Source: Streptomyces sp. Ag109_O5-1 (GTDB lineage Bacteria > Actinomycetota > Actinomycetes > Streptomycetales > Streptomycetaceae). From it: a DNA stretch of 64,000 nucleotides. Shown in pieces: positions 28,797 to 36,948 of the stretch. Where the stretch lies: assembly GCF_003814875.1 (NCBI RefSeq), contig NZ_RKQF01000001.1:5890001-5954000 (forward strand), read 5' to 3'. How positions within the stretch are numbered: position 1 is the stretch's first letter; each line of letters opens with the position of its first letter. Under the pieces are notes generated by a model. That model searched no databases. It saw only the letters and a list, made by a program, of their open reading frames with translations, and was not told the origin of the DNA. Both the position numbers and the translations under genes were made by a program.

Positions 28797-29141
28797 TCAG
28801 CTGGAACCGGAGCTGCCAGCCGCCTCGTCCGCGGCACGACGGTACTCGGCGTTGATGCGCTGAGCTTCCTCGAGCTGGTCCTCGAGGATGACGATGCGGC
28901 AGGCGGCCTCGATCGGGGTGCCCTTGTCGACGAGCTCGCGGGCGCGAGCGGCGATCCGCAATTGATAGCGGGAGTACCGGCGATGCCCGCCCTCCGAGCG
29001 GAGCGGAGTGATCAGACGAGCCTCGCCGATGGCCCGAAGGAAGCCCGGGGTGGTGCCGAGCATCTCGGCTGCCCGGCCCATCGTGTAGGCGGGGTAGTCA
29101 TCGTCATCCAGAAAATCACTAAGAGGGTTGTCCGCTGTCAT
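28797..29141 (-). CDS. Small MerR-type helix-turn-helix regulator
   Basis: A 114-residue protein with a MerR-like DNA-binding domain: AYTMGRAAEMLGTTPGFLRA (helix-turn-helix), RLITPLRSEGGHRRYSRYQL (wing), then the short coiled region IVILEDQLEEAQRINAEYRR. An acidic N-terminus (SDFLDDDD) precedes it. There is no effector domain. The ATG at 29141 has GAGGTG upstream, so the longer frame from 29192 is not used. Proteins of this size and sequence occur in Streptomyces near cold-shock genes, and here the CspA/DEAD-helicase cluster starts about 1.5 kb to the right. The large palindrome at 29167-29198 lies just upstream of the start and may be its operator. Confidence 0.82.
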   Translation of the reverse strand: MTADNPLSDFLDDDDYPAYTMGRAAEMLGTTPGFLRAIGEARLITPLRSEGGHRRYSRYQLRIAARARELVDKGTPIEAACRIVILEDQLEEAQRINAEYRRAADEAAGSSGSS

Positions 29142-29166
29142 GTCACCTCGCTGTGCAACGCGTCGA

Positions 29167-29198
29167 GGGGCCTTGGTGCCGTACGGCACCAAGGCCCC
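29167..29198. promoter_or_regulatory. Perfect 32-bp palindrome upstream of the MerR-like gene
   Basis: The half-site GGGGCCTTGGTGCCGT (29167-29182) is followed immediately by its exact reverse complement (29183-29198). It lies 26 bases before the MerR-like start, inside the likely leader. It could be an autoregulatory operator or an RNA hairpin that controls expression. The absence of an upstream leftward gene argues against a plain terminator. Confidence 0.55.
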
Positions 29199-29845
29199 GA
29201 AGGAAATTCAACACCATCTGTCGGCCCTACTGCTGTGCCGACCTTCTGTTTCCGCTACCCGGCCCGGCAGAGGGCGGGGTAGCGGGGGATCGCAGCTGCT
29301 TGACCGGGGACCACCATCCATTCCGGGGTCTTGCGGTACCCGGGCCGAGTGCTTCTCGGGCCGGGCGATCCTGATGGCGTCTGCTCCTCCGTTCCTCTCT
29401 GAACCAACCACTGGATGAATCGGCACTGCGGTACTGCTGCGGCAGCTCCTCGACATGCGAGCCGCCCAGTGCGGCTCCCAGCGCCGTCGCCGTTCTGGGA
29501 AACCTTGGCTTCGAGGCTCGAGAGCCGCACTGACCTGGGAACTTCGTGTACAGCTACCCGCCAGTTCGTTTCTGCCGGGTCTCGTTCGACCGTGTTCTAC
29601 GACAGGAAGCATAACCACACCGCGAGGCAATGTCTACTCTGGCAAGAGTAGATTTCACCCCTATGGCAGAGGAGGAATCCTGCCACCTGCGACGATGGCC
29701 TCCCCCTAGGTCGTCGCGCGCGGCGCCACGACGGACGGGGCCCGCCCCTCGCCGCTCGGTCAAGAACCGCCTCCCGCCGTCCGCGAAGCTGCTTCACCTC
29801 CCACGGGGCGGGCCCGAGACAGGCAACTGAATAGGATCTGCTCTC
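29199..29845. other. Long intergenic region between MerR-like gene and GvpU-like gene
   Basis: About 650 bases with no convincing reading frame on either strand. The composition is less GC-rich than neighbouring genes. It contains the dyad at 29633-29652 and presumably the promoters of the two divergent genes. Confidence 0.45.
29633..29652. promoter_or_regulatory. Perfect 8-bp inverted repeat, candidate operator
   Basis: TCTACTCT and AGAGTAGA (29633-29640 and 29645-29652) flank GGCA. The dyad has the size and symmetry of a homodimeric repressor site and lies about 190 bases upstream of the small gene at 29846. The cognate regulator is not obvious. Confidence 0.45.
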
Positions 29846-30220
29846 ATGTCGAACCCTGATGAACTGCTTGTCGCTCTCTCCGCCGCGGTGGAGTCCGAGC
29901 GAAGCAATCAGATGTCGCTGACCGTGGTCGTCGGTGGCGCCGTCATCACCGGCCGGCTGGCTCCCGAGGCCGTGTGGAGGGAGCGGGTGGCGGAGGTCCT
30001 GAAGGGATCGGACCGCCTCGGCCCGTTCTCCGACGTCTTCACCGGCGGCCCGCGAGGGGGACGGCCCGGCCGCGGCGGAGATCCCACGCATCTGCACTTC
30101 CATCTCGCGCGGATCCTGCAGGGCAGCCTCGGTATCCCGGAGACGGGCGGCATGTACCGAGTCGCGATCAAGGACGTCAGCGCATGGACCGTGGGTGATT
30201 TCAGCTACTTCGACCGGTGA
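29846..30220 (+). CDS. GvpU-like conserved protein
   Basis: A 124-residue protein. Residues about 22-45 (MSLTVVVGGAVITGRLAPEA) and the C-terminus (YRVAIKDVSAWTVGDFSYF) recall the gas-vesicle accessory protein GvpU family, which has an 'LTLTVGGLLVSGTL' strand near the N-terminus and a 'WRGRLxxVxGFxLG' end. The middle (GGPRGGRPGRGG) is a Gly/Arg-rich loop. No other gas-vesicle gene is near, so this may be a stand-alone homologue of unknown role. It has no signal peptide or membrane segment. A bidirectional terminator follows. Confidence 0.4.
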   Translation: MSNPDELLVALSAAVESERSNQMSLTVVVGGAVITGRLAPEAVWRERVAEVLKGSDRLGPFSDVFTGGPRGGRPGRGGDPTHLHFHLARILQGSLGIPETGGMYRVAIKDVSAWTVGDFSYFDR

Positions 30221-30276
30221 GATGCTGTCCCCGCCCCGCTGCTCGGCCAAGAGTCTCCGAGCGGACGAGGACACAG

Positions 30277-30318
30277 CGGTGGGGGCTATGTCGACGCGCG
30301 TCGACATAGCCCCCACCG
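30277..30318. terminator. Perfect 42-bp palindrome, bidirectional terminator
   Basis: A 21-base half-site (30277-30297) is followed directly by its exact reverse complement (30298-30318), with no unpaired loop. It stands between convergent genes (29846-30220 and 30348-30662), so it can terminate both. Confidence 0.75.
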
Positions 30319-30347
30319 GGATCCTGAGGGCGGTTACCCGCCCGTCC

Positions 30348-30662
30348 TCACACGTCCACAGGGCAGGTGCCGTCGACCAGTGCCGACGTGGTCCGGAGCG
30401 GAAGGGGAACGCTCATGGGCGCGGCCCCGGGGCCGTCGTGGCAGGTGAAGCCGAGGCGCGCCATGGCCCGGGTGACTTCGCCGACGGTGAAGTCACGGCG
30501 GTCCTGTCCCGTGGTGACCTGGCCCACCTGCTTGACGGGGTAGCGGCGGCGGCCGATGGTCACGGACGCGCCCGTGACCAGCTCGGGCTTGACGCCCTTC
30601 ATCGAGGCCAGCACCCCGATCTTGGTCAGGTCGAACGGGTACTGGGCGATGACACAACGCAT
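30348..30662 (-). CDS. Small conserved protein of the cold-shock cluster
   Basis: A 104-residue protein starting MRCVIAQYPFDLTKIGVLAS, with VTIGRRRYPVKQVGQVTTGQ in the middle and a Cys-containing C-terminal part. The sequence resembles small Streptomyces proteins found beside cspA-like genes; no biochemical function is known to me. The ATG at 30662 has GGGAGG upstream. It is the last gene of a leftward run that includes the CBS-like protein, the DEAD-box helicase and CspA, so it may belong to the same low-temperature response. No membrane segments or known motifs were found. Confidence 0.65.
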   Translation of the reverse strand: MRCVIAQYPFDLTKIGVLASMKGVKPELVTGASVTIGRRRYPVKQVGQVTTGQDRRDFTVGEVTRAMARLGFTCHDGPGAAPMSVPLPLRTTSALVDGTCPVDV

Positions 30663-30709
30663 GATGCCTCCCAGGCATGACGGAAAGGAACTGACCCGGG
30701 CGGGGTGGA

Positions 30710-31006
30710 TCAGCCGCGGACGGGAACAGGCCGGAGCCGGCTGCCGAGGACGTCCCGCAGACGGATGCGGTCCGTGTACGTGGAACTGGCACGGAGAACG
30801 GCGAGCCGGGCCAGAGTGATCGAACCCGTGCTCTGGTCGTCGCCGTCGCACACAGTCAGGTACTCGACACGTGCACCCGCCATGACGGCCAGAGCCACCT
30901 CGACGGTCATGTCGTCACAGACCCGAGGCCCGTACGCTTCCATGCCGTCGACCACGGTCGTCGATGCGGGGTCCGCCACGCGGCACTGCGTCTGAGTGGG
31001 CGTCAA
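30710..31006 (-). CDS. CBS-domain-like small protein
   Basis: A 98-residue protein. VCDDMTVEVALAVMAGARVE followed by YLTVCDGDDQSTGSITLARL resembles half of a CBS domain, in which a residual 'VxDxDGxxxGxIT' strand precedes a helix. The C-terminus (RIRLRDVLGS) fits the next CBS helix. CBS modules bind adenosyl nucleotides, but one half-module alone would need to dimerise. The start is TTG at 31006 with AGGAGG in front. It lies between the helicase gene and the small conserved gene in the cold-shock cluster. Confidence 0.6.
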   Translation of the reverse strand: MTPTQTQCRVADPASTTVVDGMEAYGPRVCDDMTVEVALAVMAGARVEYLTVCDGDDQSTGSITLARLAVLRASSTYTDRIRLRDVLGSRLRPVPVRG

Positions 31007-31090
31007 AAAAGCCTCCTGCGGTGAGGGTTGGTCGGCTTGGTGGCCATTGCGGCCTGGGGAGACCGCTGCGGCTCCGGGGTCGTGCAGGGC

Positions 31091-32581
31091 CTAGGCCGCC
31101 GAGTCGACGGCGGTGCGCCGCTGTGCCCTGCGGCGCACCGCCGCGCCGGCGGGCCGCCCCTGGCCGGTGCGGCCCTGACGGCCACGGGACGGGGAAGACG
31201 TGCGGCGGGGACGCTCCACGGCCGGAGCGGTGATGACGACCGGGACACCGGACGGCGCCTGGGCGCCGGTGATACGGCTCAGCTCCGCCTCACCCGAGCG
31301 CACCGGAGTGATGCGCGGGGTGATGCCGGCCGAGGCCATCAGTCGGCTCATGCCGCGGCGCTGGCCGGGTGTCACCAGGGTGACGACGCTGCCGGACTCC
31401 CCCGCACGGGCCGTACGACCGCCACGGTGCAGGTAGTCCTTGTGGTCGCCGGGCGGATCCACGTTGACGACCAGGTCGAGGTTGTCGACGTGGATGCCGC
31501 GGGCCGCGACGTTGGTGGCGACCAGCACCGTGACGTGACCGTCCTTGAACTGAGCCAGGGTCCGGGTGCGCTGCGGCTGGGACCTGCCACCGTGCAGGGC
31601 GGCGGCGCGGACGCCGCTGCTGAGGAGGTGCTCGGTCAACCGGTCCACGGCGTGCTTGGTGTCCAGGAACATGATGACCCGGCCGTCCCGTGCCGCGATC
31701 TCGGTGGTCGTCCGGCGCTTGTCCGCGTCGTGCACGTGGAGTACGTGGTGCTCCATCGTGGTGACGGCACCGGCCGACGGGTCGACGGAGTGGACCACCG
31801 GGTCGGTCAGGTAGCGACGGACCAGCAGGTCCACGTTACGGTCCAGGGTCGCCGAGAAGAGCATCCGCTGGCCCTCCGGCCGCACCTGGTCGAGCAGGGC
31901 GGTGACCTGGGGCATGAAGCCCATGTCGGTCATCTGGTCGGCCTCGTCCAGGACAGTGACCGCGACGTCCCGCAGTCGGCAGTCGCCCCGGTCGATCAGG
32001 TCCTTGAGCCGCCCCGGTGTCGCGACGACGACCTCGGCCCCGGCCCGCAGCGCACTCGCCTGTCTGCCGATCGACATTCCGCCGACAACGGTGGCCAGCC
32101 GCAGCCGGACGGCGCGGGCATACGGGGTGAGCGCGTCGGTGACCTGCTGGGCGAGTTCACGGGTGGGTACGAGGATCAGGGCCAGCGGCTCCCGTGGTTC
32201 GGCGCGCCGGCCTGCCGTACGGGCCATTACCGCGAGGCCGAAGGCGAGCGTCTTGCCCGACCCGGTACGGCCACGACCGAGTACGTCACGGCCGGCCAGG
32301 GAGTTCGGCAGGGTCGCCGCCTGGATGGGGAACGGTACGGTCACGCCCTCGTGGCCGAGCGCGACCAGCAACGGCGTCGGCATGGCGAGATCGGCGAACG
32401 TCTCGACGGCGGGCAACGCCGGCGTGGTCGTCTTCGGCGGTGCGAACTCACCTTGTGCGGCCCGCCGGTTTCCGTTGCCATTGGAGCGGCTCTGAACACC
32501 GGAGCGGCCGACGGCAGCGCTTCCTCCGAAGCGGTCGTATGCGCGAGTCGTGCGTGTGCGAGTCGTGCGTGCACGGTTCAT
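31091..32581 (-). CDS. DEAD-box ATP-dependent RNA helicase
   Basis: A 496-residue helicase with all core motifs: a Q-motif region (VPFPIQAATLP), motif I (GRGRTGSGKT), Ia (PTRELAQQV), Ib (TPGRL), II (VLDEADQM), III (LFSATL), IV-V (VLVATNVAARGIHV) and VI (YLHRGGRTARAG). The N- and C-terminal extensions are Arg-rich and probably bind RNA. It should unwind structured RNA in the cytosol, as cold-induced helicases do. The ATG at 32581 has AGGAAGG upstream. It lies downstream of cspA on the same strand, across a hairpin terminator that could allow partial read-through in the cold. Confidence 0.93.
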   Translation of the reverse strand: MNRARTTRTRTTRAYDRFGGSAAVGRSGVQSRSNGNGNRRAAQGEFAPPKTTTPALPAVETFADLAMPTPLLVALGHEGVTVPFPIQAATLPNSLAGRDVLGRGRTGSGKTLAFGLAVMARTAGRRAEPREPLALILVPTRELAQQVTDALTPYARAVRLRLATVVGGMSIGRQASALRAGAEVVVATPGRLKDLIDRGDCRLRDVAVTVLDEADQMTDMGFMPQVTALLDQVRPEGQRMLFSATLDRNVDLLVRRYLTDPVVHSVDPSAGAVTTMEHHVLHVHDADKRRTTTEIAARDGRVIMFLDTKHAVDRLTEHLLSSGVRAAALHGGRSQPQRTRTLAQFKDGHVTVLVATNVAARGIHVDNLDLVVNVDPPGDHKDYLHRGGRTARAGESGSVVTLVTPGQRRGMSRLMASAGITPRITPVRSGEAELSRITGAQAPSGVPVVITAPAVERPRRTSSPSRGRQGRTGQGRPAGAAVRRRAQRRTAVDSAA

Positions 32582-32698
32582 GTGGAACCTTCCTCGACGT
32601 GGGCGCGTATCAAGGAATTTCCGCAGCAAAACGAACGGCGCAGAGAATCGCGAGAACGAGCCGAAAAAACAGGGATGAATCGCCCTGAAAATGAAGCG

Positions 32699-32734
32699 AG
32701 CTGGGGCCCGCACCCCAAGGTGCGGGCCCCAGCT
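32699..32734 (-). terminator. Hairpin between cspA-like gene and helicase gene
   Basis: A perfect 16-bp stem (32699-32714 with 32719-32734) with a 4-base loop, 27 bases after the cspA stop. It would end most cspA transcripts and leave the helicase gene on its own promoter or on read-through. Confidence 0.8.
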
Positions 32735-32760
32735 GCGAAGTATGCGTCAGTGCCGACGCG

Positions 32761-32964
32761 TCAGGCGGGAACGATGTTCTCGGCCGTCGGGCCCTTCTGG
32801 CCCTGCGCGATGTCGAACGAAACCTTCTGACCTTCCAGCAGCTCACGGAAGCCCTGGGCGGCGATGTTGGAGTAGTGGGCGAAGACGTCGGCGCCGCCGC
32901 CGTCCTGCTCGATGAAACCGAAGCCCTTTTCCGCGTTGAACCACTTCACGGTGCCAGTAGCCAT
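32761..32964 (-). CDS. Cold-shock protein CspA family
   Basis: A 67-residue single cold-shock domain. The RNA-binding motifs RNP1 (KGFGFIEQ) and RNP2 (DVFAHYSNI) are present, starting [17 protein letters not shown]. It binds single-stranded nucleic acid and acts as an RNA chaperone in the cytosol. Residues match the usual length for the family exactly. The roughly 490 bases upstream hold no gene and may include a long leader. A strong terminator follows. It groups with the DEAD-box helicase and two small proteins downstream. Confidence 0.96.
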   Translation of the reverse strand: MATGTVKWFNAEKGFGFIEQDGGGADVFAHYSNIAAQGFRELLEGQKVSFDIAQGQKGPTAENIVPA

Positions 32965-33457
32965 TTTGTTTCCCCTTCGGAGACGGTGTCAGGAATACGC
33001 TCTGTGCGCTTTCCGTGTCGCCGTGATGATCAGCCGCCGGAAAAACCATTCTGGCAACCACACCTGCAACTGATACTGACAGTAGCACGTCGTGAGCGAC
33101 CCCACACGGTGAACAATTCCTGGCCGTCTCCCGCCTCAGGAATATTTCTCGTGCGCCGTGTCGATTTCTCACTTCCCGACCACAGGAATTGCTCTTCCGG
33201 GCCGCACTGTTGCCGTCGAAACTGTCCGGTCGCAGCGCCGTGACCTCCTTCGACGGCTTGGGCGCGGCTGCCGTCGCCATCAGCTGACGACATGCCGACG
33301 AACGCGCCGAGACCCCAGCAGCGAGAGGAAGGCCACACGGCGGTTCCGGCGGGGCGACCGCGGCGGTCTTGCGGCCCGCGGGCCGATCGAGCTCCGCATG
33401 AGGGCGTAGGCGGTCTGCGGGCTGATCCACACGGTGCGCGGCGATTGCCTCGGCCGG
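32965..33457. other. Upstream region of the cspA-like gene
   Basis: About 490 bases without a supported gene on either strand. It is expected to hold the cspA promoter and perhaps a structured 5' leader. I could not identify a specific thermosensor element by eye. Confidence 0.45.
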
Positions 33458-34018
33458 TCAGGCGGGCCTGTTCGGGCTCCGGGGGAAGGCCGTGTCGCCG
33501 GCCAGCGCCACGATCGCGTCCTTGACGAGCAGCACGCGCGGCGGGTAGTCCTGCGCTTTGTCCCCGGGGGCGTCCAGGGCGGAGGTGCGCCAGACCTCTG
33601 CTCCGGTGCGGCTGTCCAGTGCCAGCAGACGGCCGAAGCGGTTGGAGAAGTGGACCCGCTTGTACGCCGCTGACACCGCGGGCACGGACAGACTCTCCAT
33701 GTCCGTTGTCTTCTGCCAGAGTTGTCTGCCGCTGCGGGCCGACACCGCGGTGACCGTCCCGTCGGACCGGACGAAGTAGACGACGCCGTCCACGAGGGTG
33801 GCCGCGCCGGTCAGTGGATGTGCCAGCGGTATCCGTCTGACCTGTCCGGTGTCCGGGGCCACCTGCAGCAGCGCGTTGTACGGTCGTTCGTATCCGGCTT
33901 CGTACACGTCCTTCGCGGTCTGGGGGGCGAGGAACAGGGGTTGCCCGCCGACTGCGCCGAGCGCTTCCGCCTTCTTGGGCAGCGTGGCGGGGAGCGGACT
34001 GGCCGCGACCAAGCGCTG
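33458..34018 (-). pseudogene. 3' part of a PQQ-like beta-propeller protein
   Basis: The frame gives QPLFLAPQTAKDVYEAGYER, DGVVYFVRSDGTVTAVSARS, GRQLWQKTTDMESLSVPAVS and LLALDSRTGAEVWRTSALDA. These are typical PQQ-like propeller blades (GxLxALDxxTGxxxW), as in the sensor domains of some Streptomyces Ser/Thr kinases. No start or N-terminal half is present: near 34018 the protein character ends and a cupin fragment begins on the other strand. The C-terminus reaches a normal stop. It is probably the remains of a membrane-anchored sensor or a kinase. Confidence 0.65.
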
Positions 34019-34021
34019 TCC

Positions 34022-34174
34022 GATCTGCTCGACAGCGCTGCCACCGACGGCCGGTTGACCGTCGGGAGATTCAGCGTCGCCGAGGGCGAAGCCCCGCCGT
34101 ATCACCTGTACACCCCAGAGGACGAGGTGTACTACTACGCCGGCCGCGCCACGGTCCTGGAGGCGGCCCGCGGC
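34022..34174 (+). pseudogene. Cupin-domain fragment
   Basis: The frame reads DLLDSAATDGRLTVGRFSVA, then EGEAPPYHLYTPEDEVYYY and AGRATV. This matches the first half of a cupin (G-x5-H-x-H-x3-E-like metal strand, here PPYHLYTPEDEVYY, with one of the usual His replaced). The second cupin motif is missing, and the flanks belong to other broken genes. It is not expected to be functional. Confidence 0.55.
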
Positions 34175-34254
34175 TTCGATTCGGGCGCGGACACCAAGAG
34201 CAGATCCACGGCGGAGCGGGCTGTATGCGCGGGGTGGCCTTCGAGTGTTTCTAG

Positions 34255-34350
34255 CGCGACGCACGGCTGTTCCGTATCTACGAGGGCGCCAGCCAGATCC
34301 AGCAGGTGTTCATCGCCCAGGCGCTGCCGGGCGACGCGGCACGCAGTTGA
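34255..34350 (+). pseudogene. 3' fragment of an acyl-CoA dehydrogenase gene
   Basis: Thirty-one codons give RDARLFRIYEGASQIQQVFI, then AQALPGDAARS and TGA. This is the highly characteristic C-terminal helix of acyl-CoA dehydrogenases ('DARxxxIYEGTSQIQ'). An in-frame TAG lies immediately upstream and nothing else of the gene remains. It is followed closely by the promoter region of the Ser/Thr kinase. Confidence 0.75.
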
Positions 34351-34455
34351 CTCGAACGCCAACTCGCCCTTATCGAAAGCATGTTGCGCTAGTCTCCACG
34401 CTGACCGACACCAGTCGCGCACGTCGCACATGTCACGCGAGAGACCGGGATTCCC

Positions 34456-36420
34456 ATGTCTGTCCCTCACCACAGCCGGTCCAGCGCGCTCGCCTACGAG
34501 GCGGCCGGCATGGAGCCCCCGCCTCCGGTCCCGCTCAAGAAGACCGACCCCACTCGGGTCGGCCCGTATGCCCTGATGTCGGTGCTCGGCAGCGGGGGGA
34601 TGGGCCGGGTCTATCTGGGCCAGGACACGACCGGCGGGTCGGGCCTGGCGGCGGTCAAGGTGATCCGGCCCGAATACGCGGAGGACCCCCAGTTCCGGAA
34701 GCGTTTCGAGCGGGAGGTCGGCGCGCTTGACCGCGTCCAGGGGGCGCACATCGTGCGGCTGCTGGGCAGCGGTTGCGACGAGGACCTGGTGTGGGTCGCC
34801 ACCGAGTACGTCCCCGGGCCGACACTCGCCGAACTCGTCGACGCGCGGGGGCCGATGGACCCGCACGCCGCCTGGCGGCTGCTGGCCGACATGGGGCGTG
34901 CGGTCGAGGCCATCTGGCGCGCGGGGATCGTCCACCGTGACCTCAAGCCGTCCAATGTGATCCTGGCGTCCGACGGCGCCCGCGTCATCGACTTCGGAGT
35001 CGTCCAGGCCACCGACGGCACCTCGATCACCGTCACCGGCCAGAACGTGGGAACCCCCGCCTTCATGTCCCCGGAACAGGTCAGGGGCATGGAGGTGACC
35101 GCTGCCTCCGACATCTTCGCGCTGGCCTCCGCCCTCGCCTACGCCGTCACGGGGCAGGCGCCGTTCGGTGACGGCACCGGTGTCGACGTCCTGCACCGGG
35201 TCGCCTTCGAACCGCCGAAGGAGGAAGTCCTTGAGAAGGCGGCGGCCGTCGACGCGGAACTGGCCGCGTTCATCCGTACCTGCCTGGACAAGGAACCCGA
35301 ATCGCGCCCTTCACCGGAGACGGTGTTCCGGACCGCCATCGGGCACCAGTTCCCCGCGCCGGCCGAGCGGTCGGTACGGGCCGCGCCGAAAGCACCCCTG
35401 CTCGATGGACGACCCACCGCCGCCCCCGCGCCACCCGCGGCCCCTCCCGCCGGCTCCGTCGCCTCCGACCACCCTGTCACCCCCGCTCCCGGGAGGCGCA
35501 GGAAACTGATCGTGGGCGCAGCCGCCACGGTGGGTGTCGCGGTCGCCGCGGCCGTCACCGTGGCACTGTTGCCGCAGAGCCACTCCGCCGCGACGGCCTC
35601 CCCCGGGCCGGACACGTCGGCGACCGTGTCCGATACCAACTCGGCCTCCAAGCCCAGCAGTTCACATAAGGCGCCGACGTCGTCCCCGTCGCAGGCGGAC
35701 CAGGCGGTGAAACAGTCGCCGAGTGCGGCGGCAACGAAGGACCCCACCACGCAGGGTTCCGGGACACCGGACCTCCGCACCGCCGCGTGCTCCGCCGAGC
35801 TCGCGTCAGGAACCACCGGCGCCTGCGTCAAGGCCCTGCAACTCCTCCTCGACAGCCATGGCCTCTACGTCCCGGTCAGCGGGGACTTCGACGCCCCGAC
35901 CGTCGCCGCGGTCAGGGCCTTCCAGACCGAGGCCGGCCTCACCGTCGACGGAAAGGTCGACGCGCAGACCAAGAAGCTTCTGTACGCCCTGCCCCGAGGC
36001 ACCGTCCGGGCCGGCTCGGTCACGGTGACCGAGAGTGTCAACGCCATCTCGGTCGCCCGGTGTCTCGACAATCGCGGCTCGGACGTCCAGGTGTGGGGGT
36101 GCAACGGCACGGACGCCCAGAAGTGGGCCCTGTACCGTGTGGCCGGCCAGGGCTCTCAGTACCGCGTCGTCAATCGGGGCAGCCATCTCTGCCTGGACGC
36201 CGACGCCGGCACGACCGGGCAGAACGGCCAGGAGGTACAGGCCACGAGCTGCGACGGGCTGAGCGCCCAGACGTGGCAGCTGGGTGGCGGCGGAACGCTG
36301 GTCAGCGTCCCGGACGGCTTCTGCCTGGACGCGCAAGCCTCCACCTCCGGGCAGGACGGTCAACGGGTCCAGGGCTTCGGATGCGCGGGCAGCACCAACC
36401 AGGTGTGGCACTGGTCCTGA
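34456..36420 (+). CDS. Membrane Ser/Thr protein kinase with peptidoglycan-binding and ricin-lectin domains
   Basis: A 654-residue PknB-type kinase. The catalytic domain (about residues 36-290) has GSGGMGRVYLG as the glycine loop, Lys68 in AAVKVI, the loop HRDLKPSNV with Asp162, the DFG motif at 179-181 and the activation-end GTPAFMSPEQ. A Pro/Ala-rich linker leads to one transmembrane helix (LIVGAAATVGVAVAAAVTVA, about 350-373). Outside the membrane are a Ser/Thr-rich stalk, a peptidoglycan-binding type 1 domain (about 440-505: LQLLLDSHGLYVPVSGDFD, then VDGKVDAQTKKLL) and a ricin-type lectin domain (about 520-654, NRGSHLCLDAD, CDGLSAQTWQ, NQVWHW). It may couple cell-wall or glycan binding to cytoplasmic phosphorylation. 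It stands alone without a cognate phosphatase. Confidence 0.92.
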   Translation: MSVPHHSRSSALAYEAAGMEPPPPVPLKKTDPTRVGPYALMSVLGSGGMGRVYLGQDTTGGSGLAAVKVIRPEYAEDPQFRKRFEREVGALDRVQGAHIVRLLGSGCDEDLVWVATEYVPGPTLAELVDARGPMDPHAAWRLLADMGRAVEAIWRAGIVHRDLKPSNVILASDGARVIDFGVVQATDGTSITVTGQNVGTPAFMSPEQVRGMEVTAASDIFALASALAYAVTGQAPFGDGTGVDVLHRVAFEPPKEEVLEKAAAVDAELAAFIRTCLDKEPESRPSPETVFRTAIGHQFPAPAERSVRAAPKAPLLDGRPTAAPAPPAAPPAGSVASDHPVTPAPGRRRKLIVGAAATVGVAVAAAVTVALLPQSHSAATASPGPDTSATVSDTNSASKPSSSHKAPTSSPSQADQAVKQSPSAAATKDPTTQGSGTPDLRTAACSAELASGTTGACVKALQLLLDSHGLYVPVSGDFDAPTVAAVRAFQTEAGLTVDGKVDAQTKKLLYALPRGTVRAGSVTVTESVNAISVARCLDNRGSDVQVWGCNGTDAQKWALYRVAGQGSQYRVVNRGSHLCLDADAGTTGQNGQEVQATSCDGLSAQTWQLGGGGTLVSVPDGFCLDAQASTSGQDGQRVQGFGCAGSTNQVWHWS

Positions 36421-36948
36421 CGGCCCCGCCGAGGGGTGGACACGACGTCGCCCCTCCCCTCACAGTCGCGTCATGGCGCGGGCATGCCCGCCCGCGTGGA
36501 TCGTGAGGGGAGGCTTCCTCAACTCGGCAGCCGACACCGGCGCTCAACTGCTGGTCCGACTCGACCCTGGGCGGCGCCCCGCAGTGCCGGCCACCCTGTC
36601 GACGGATCTTTGCTCAGTTCGGCCGGTCTGCCGGTACTCCTCCACGGGAGTCTGGTGGCTTGGTCCCCTAACGCCCCTCGGCAGGATGCAAAAACCGGCG
36701 AGAAGGGCCGGGTGGTTACGCGGTCGACTTCACCGGGTGTGCCTTCAGGGCCCGGTAGCCGTCGCGATGGGCCCGCTCTGTCCGTGTTTCTCCGCTATCC
36801 CGTAACGGCGCGTCAACTCGCTTGTCACAGCGGTGTCTTGGTGCAACTCCTACGGCAACGCATGGCCCGGCACCGGCCTCCTATGAAGCGACCGAGGCCG
36901 CTCAGCCGGAGCGAGCGACCGATACGACACCGCTTCCCAGGAGTACCG
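36421..36948. other. Intergenic region between kinase and lipoprotein genes
   Basis: About 530 bases without a supported gene. Open frames exist because of high GC but show no recognisable product. It should contain the promoter of the lipoprotein gene; a CAGGAG ribosome-binding site lies at 36938-36943. Confidence 0.45.

Noticed and set aside
29846-30220. A gas-vesicle gene cluster.
   Set aside because: Only one gene has weak GvpU-like features and no gvpA, gvpF or other gvp gene is present.
29597-30316. A 239-codon minus-strand open frame over the GvpU-like gene.
   Set aside because: It runs antisense through a better-supported gene and across the palindromic terminator, and its composition is Arg/Ser-rich and non-coding.
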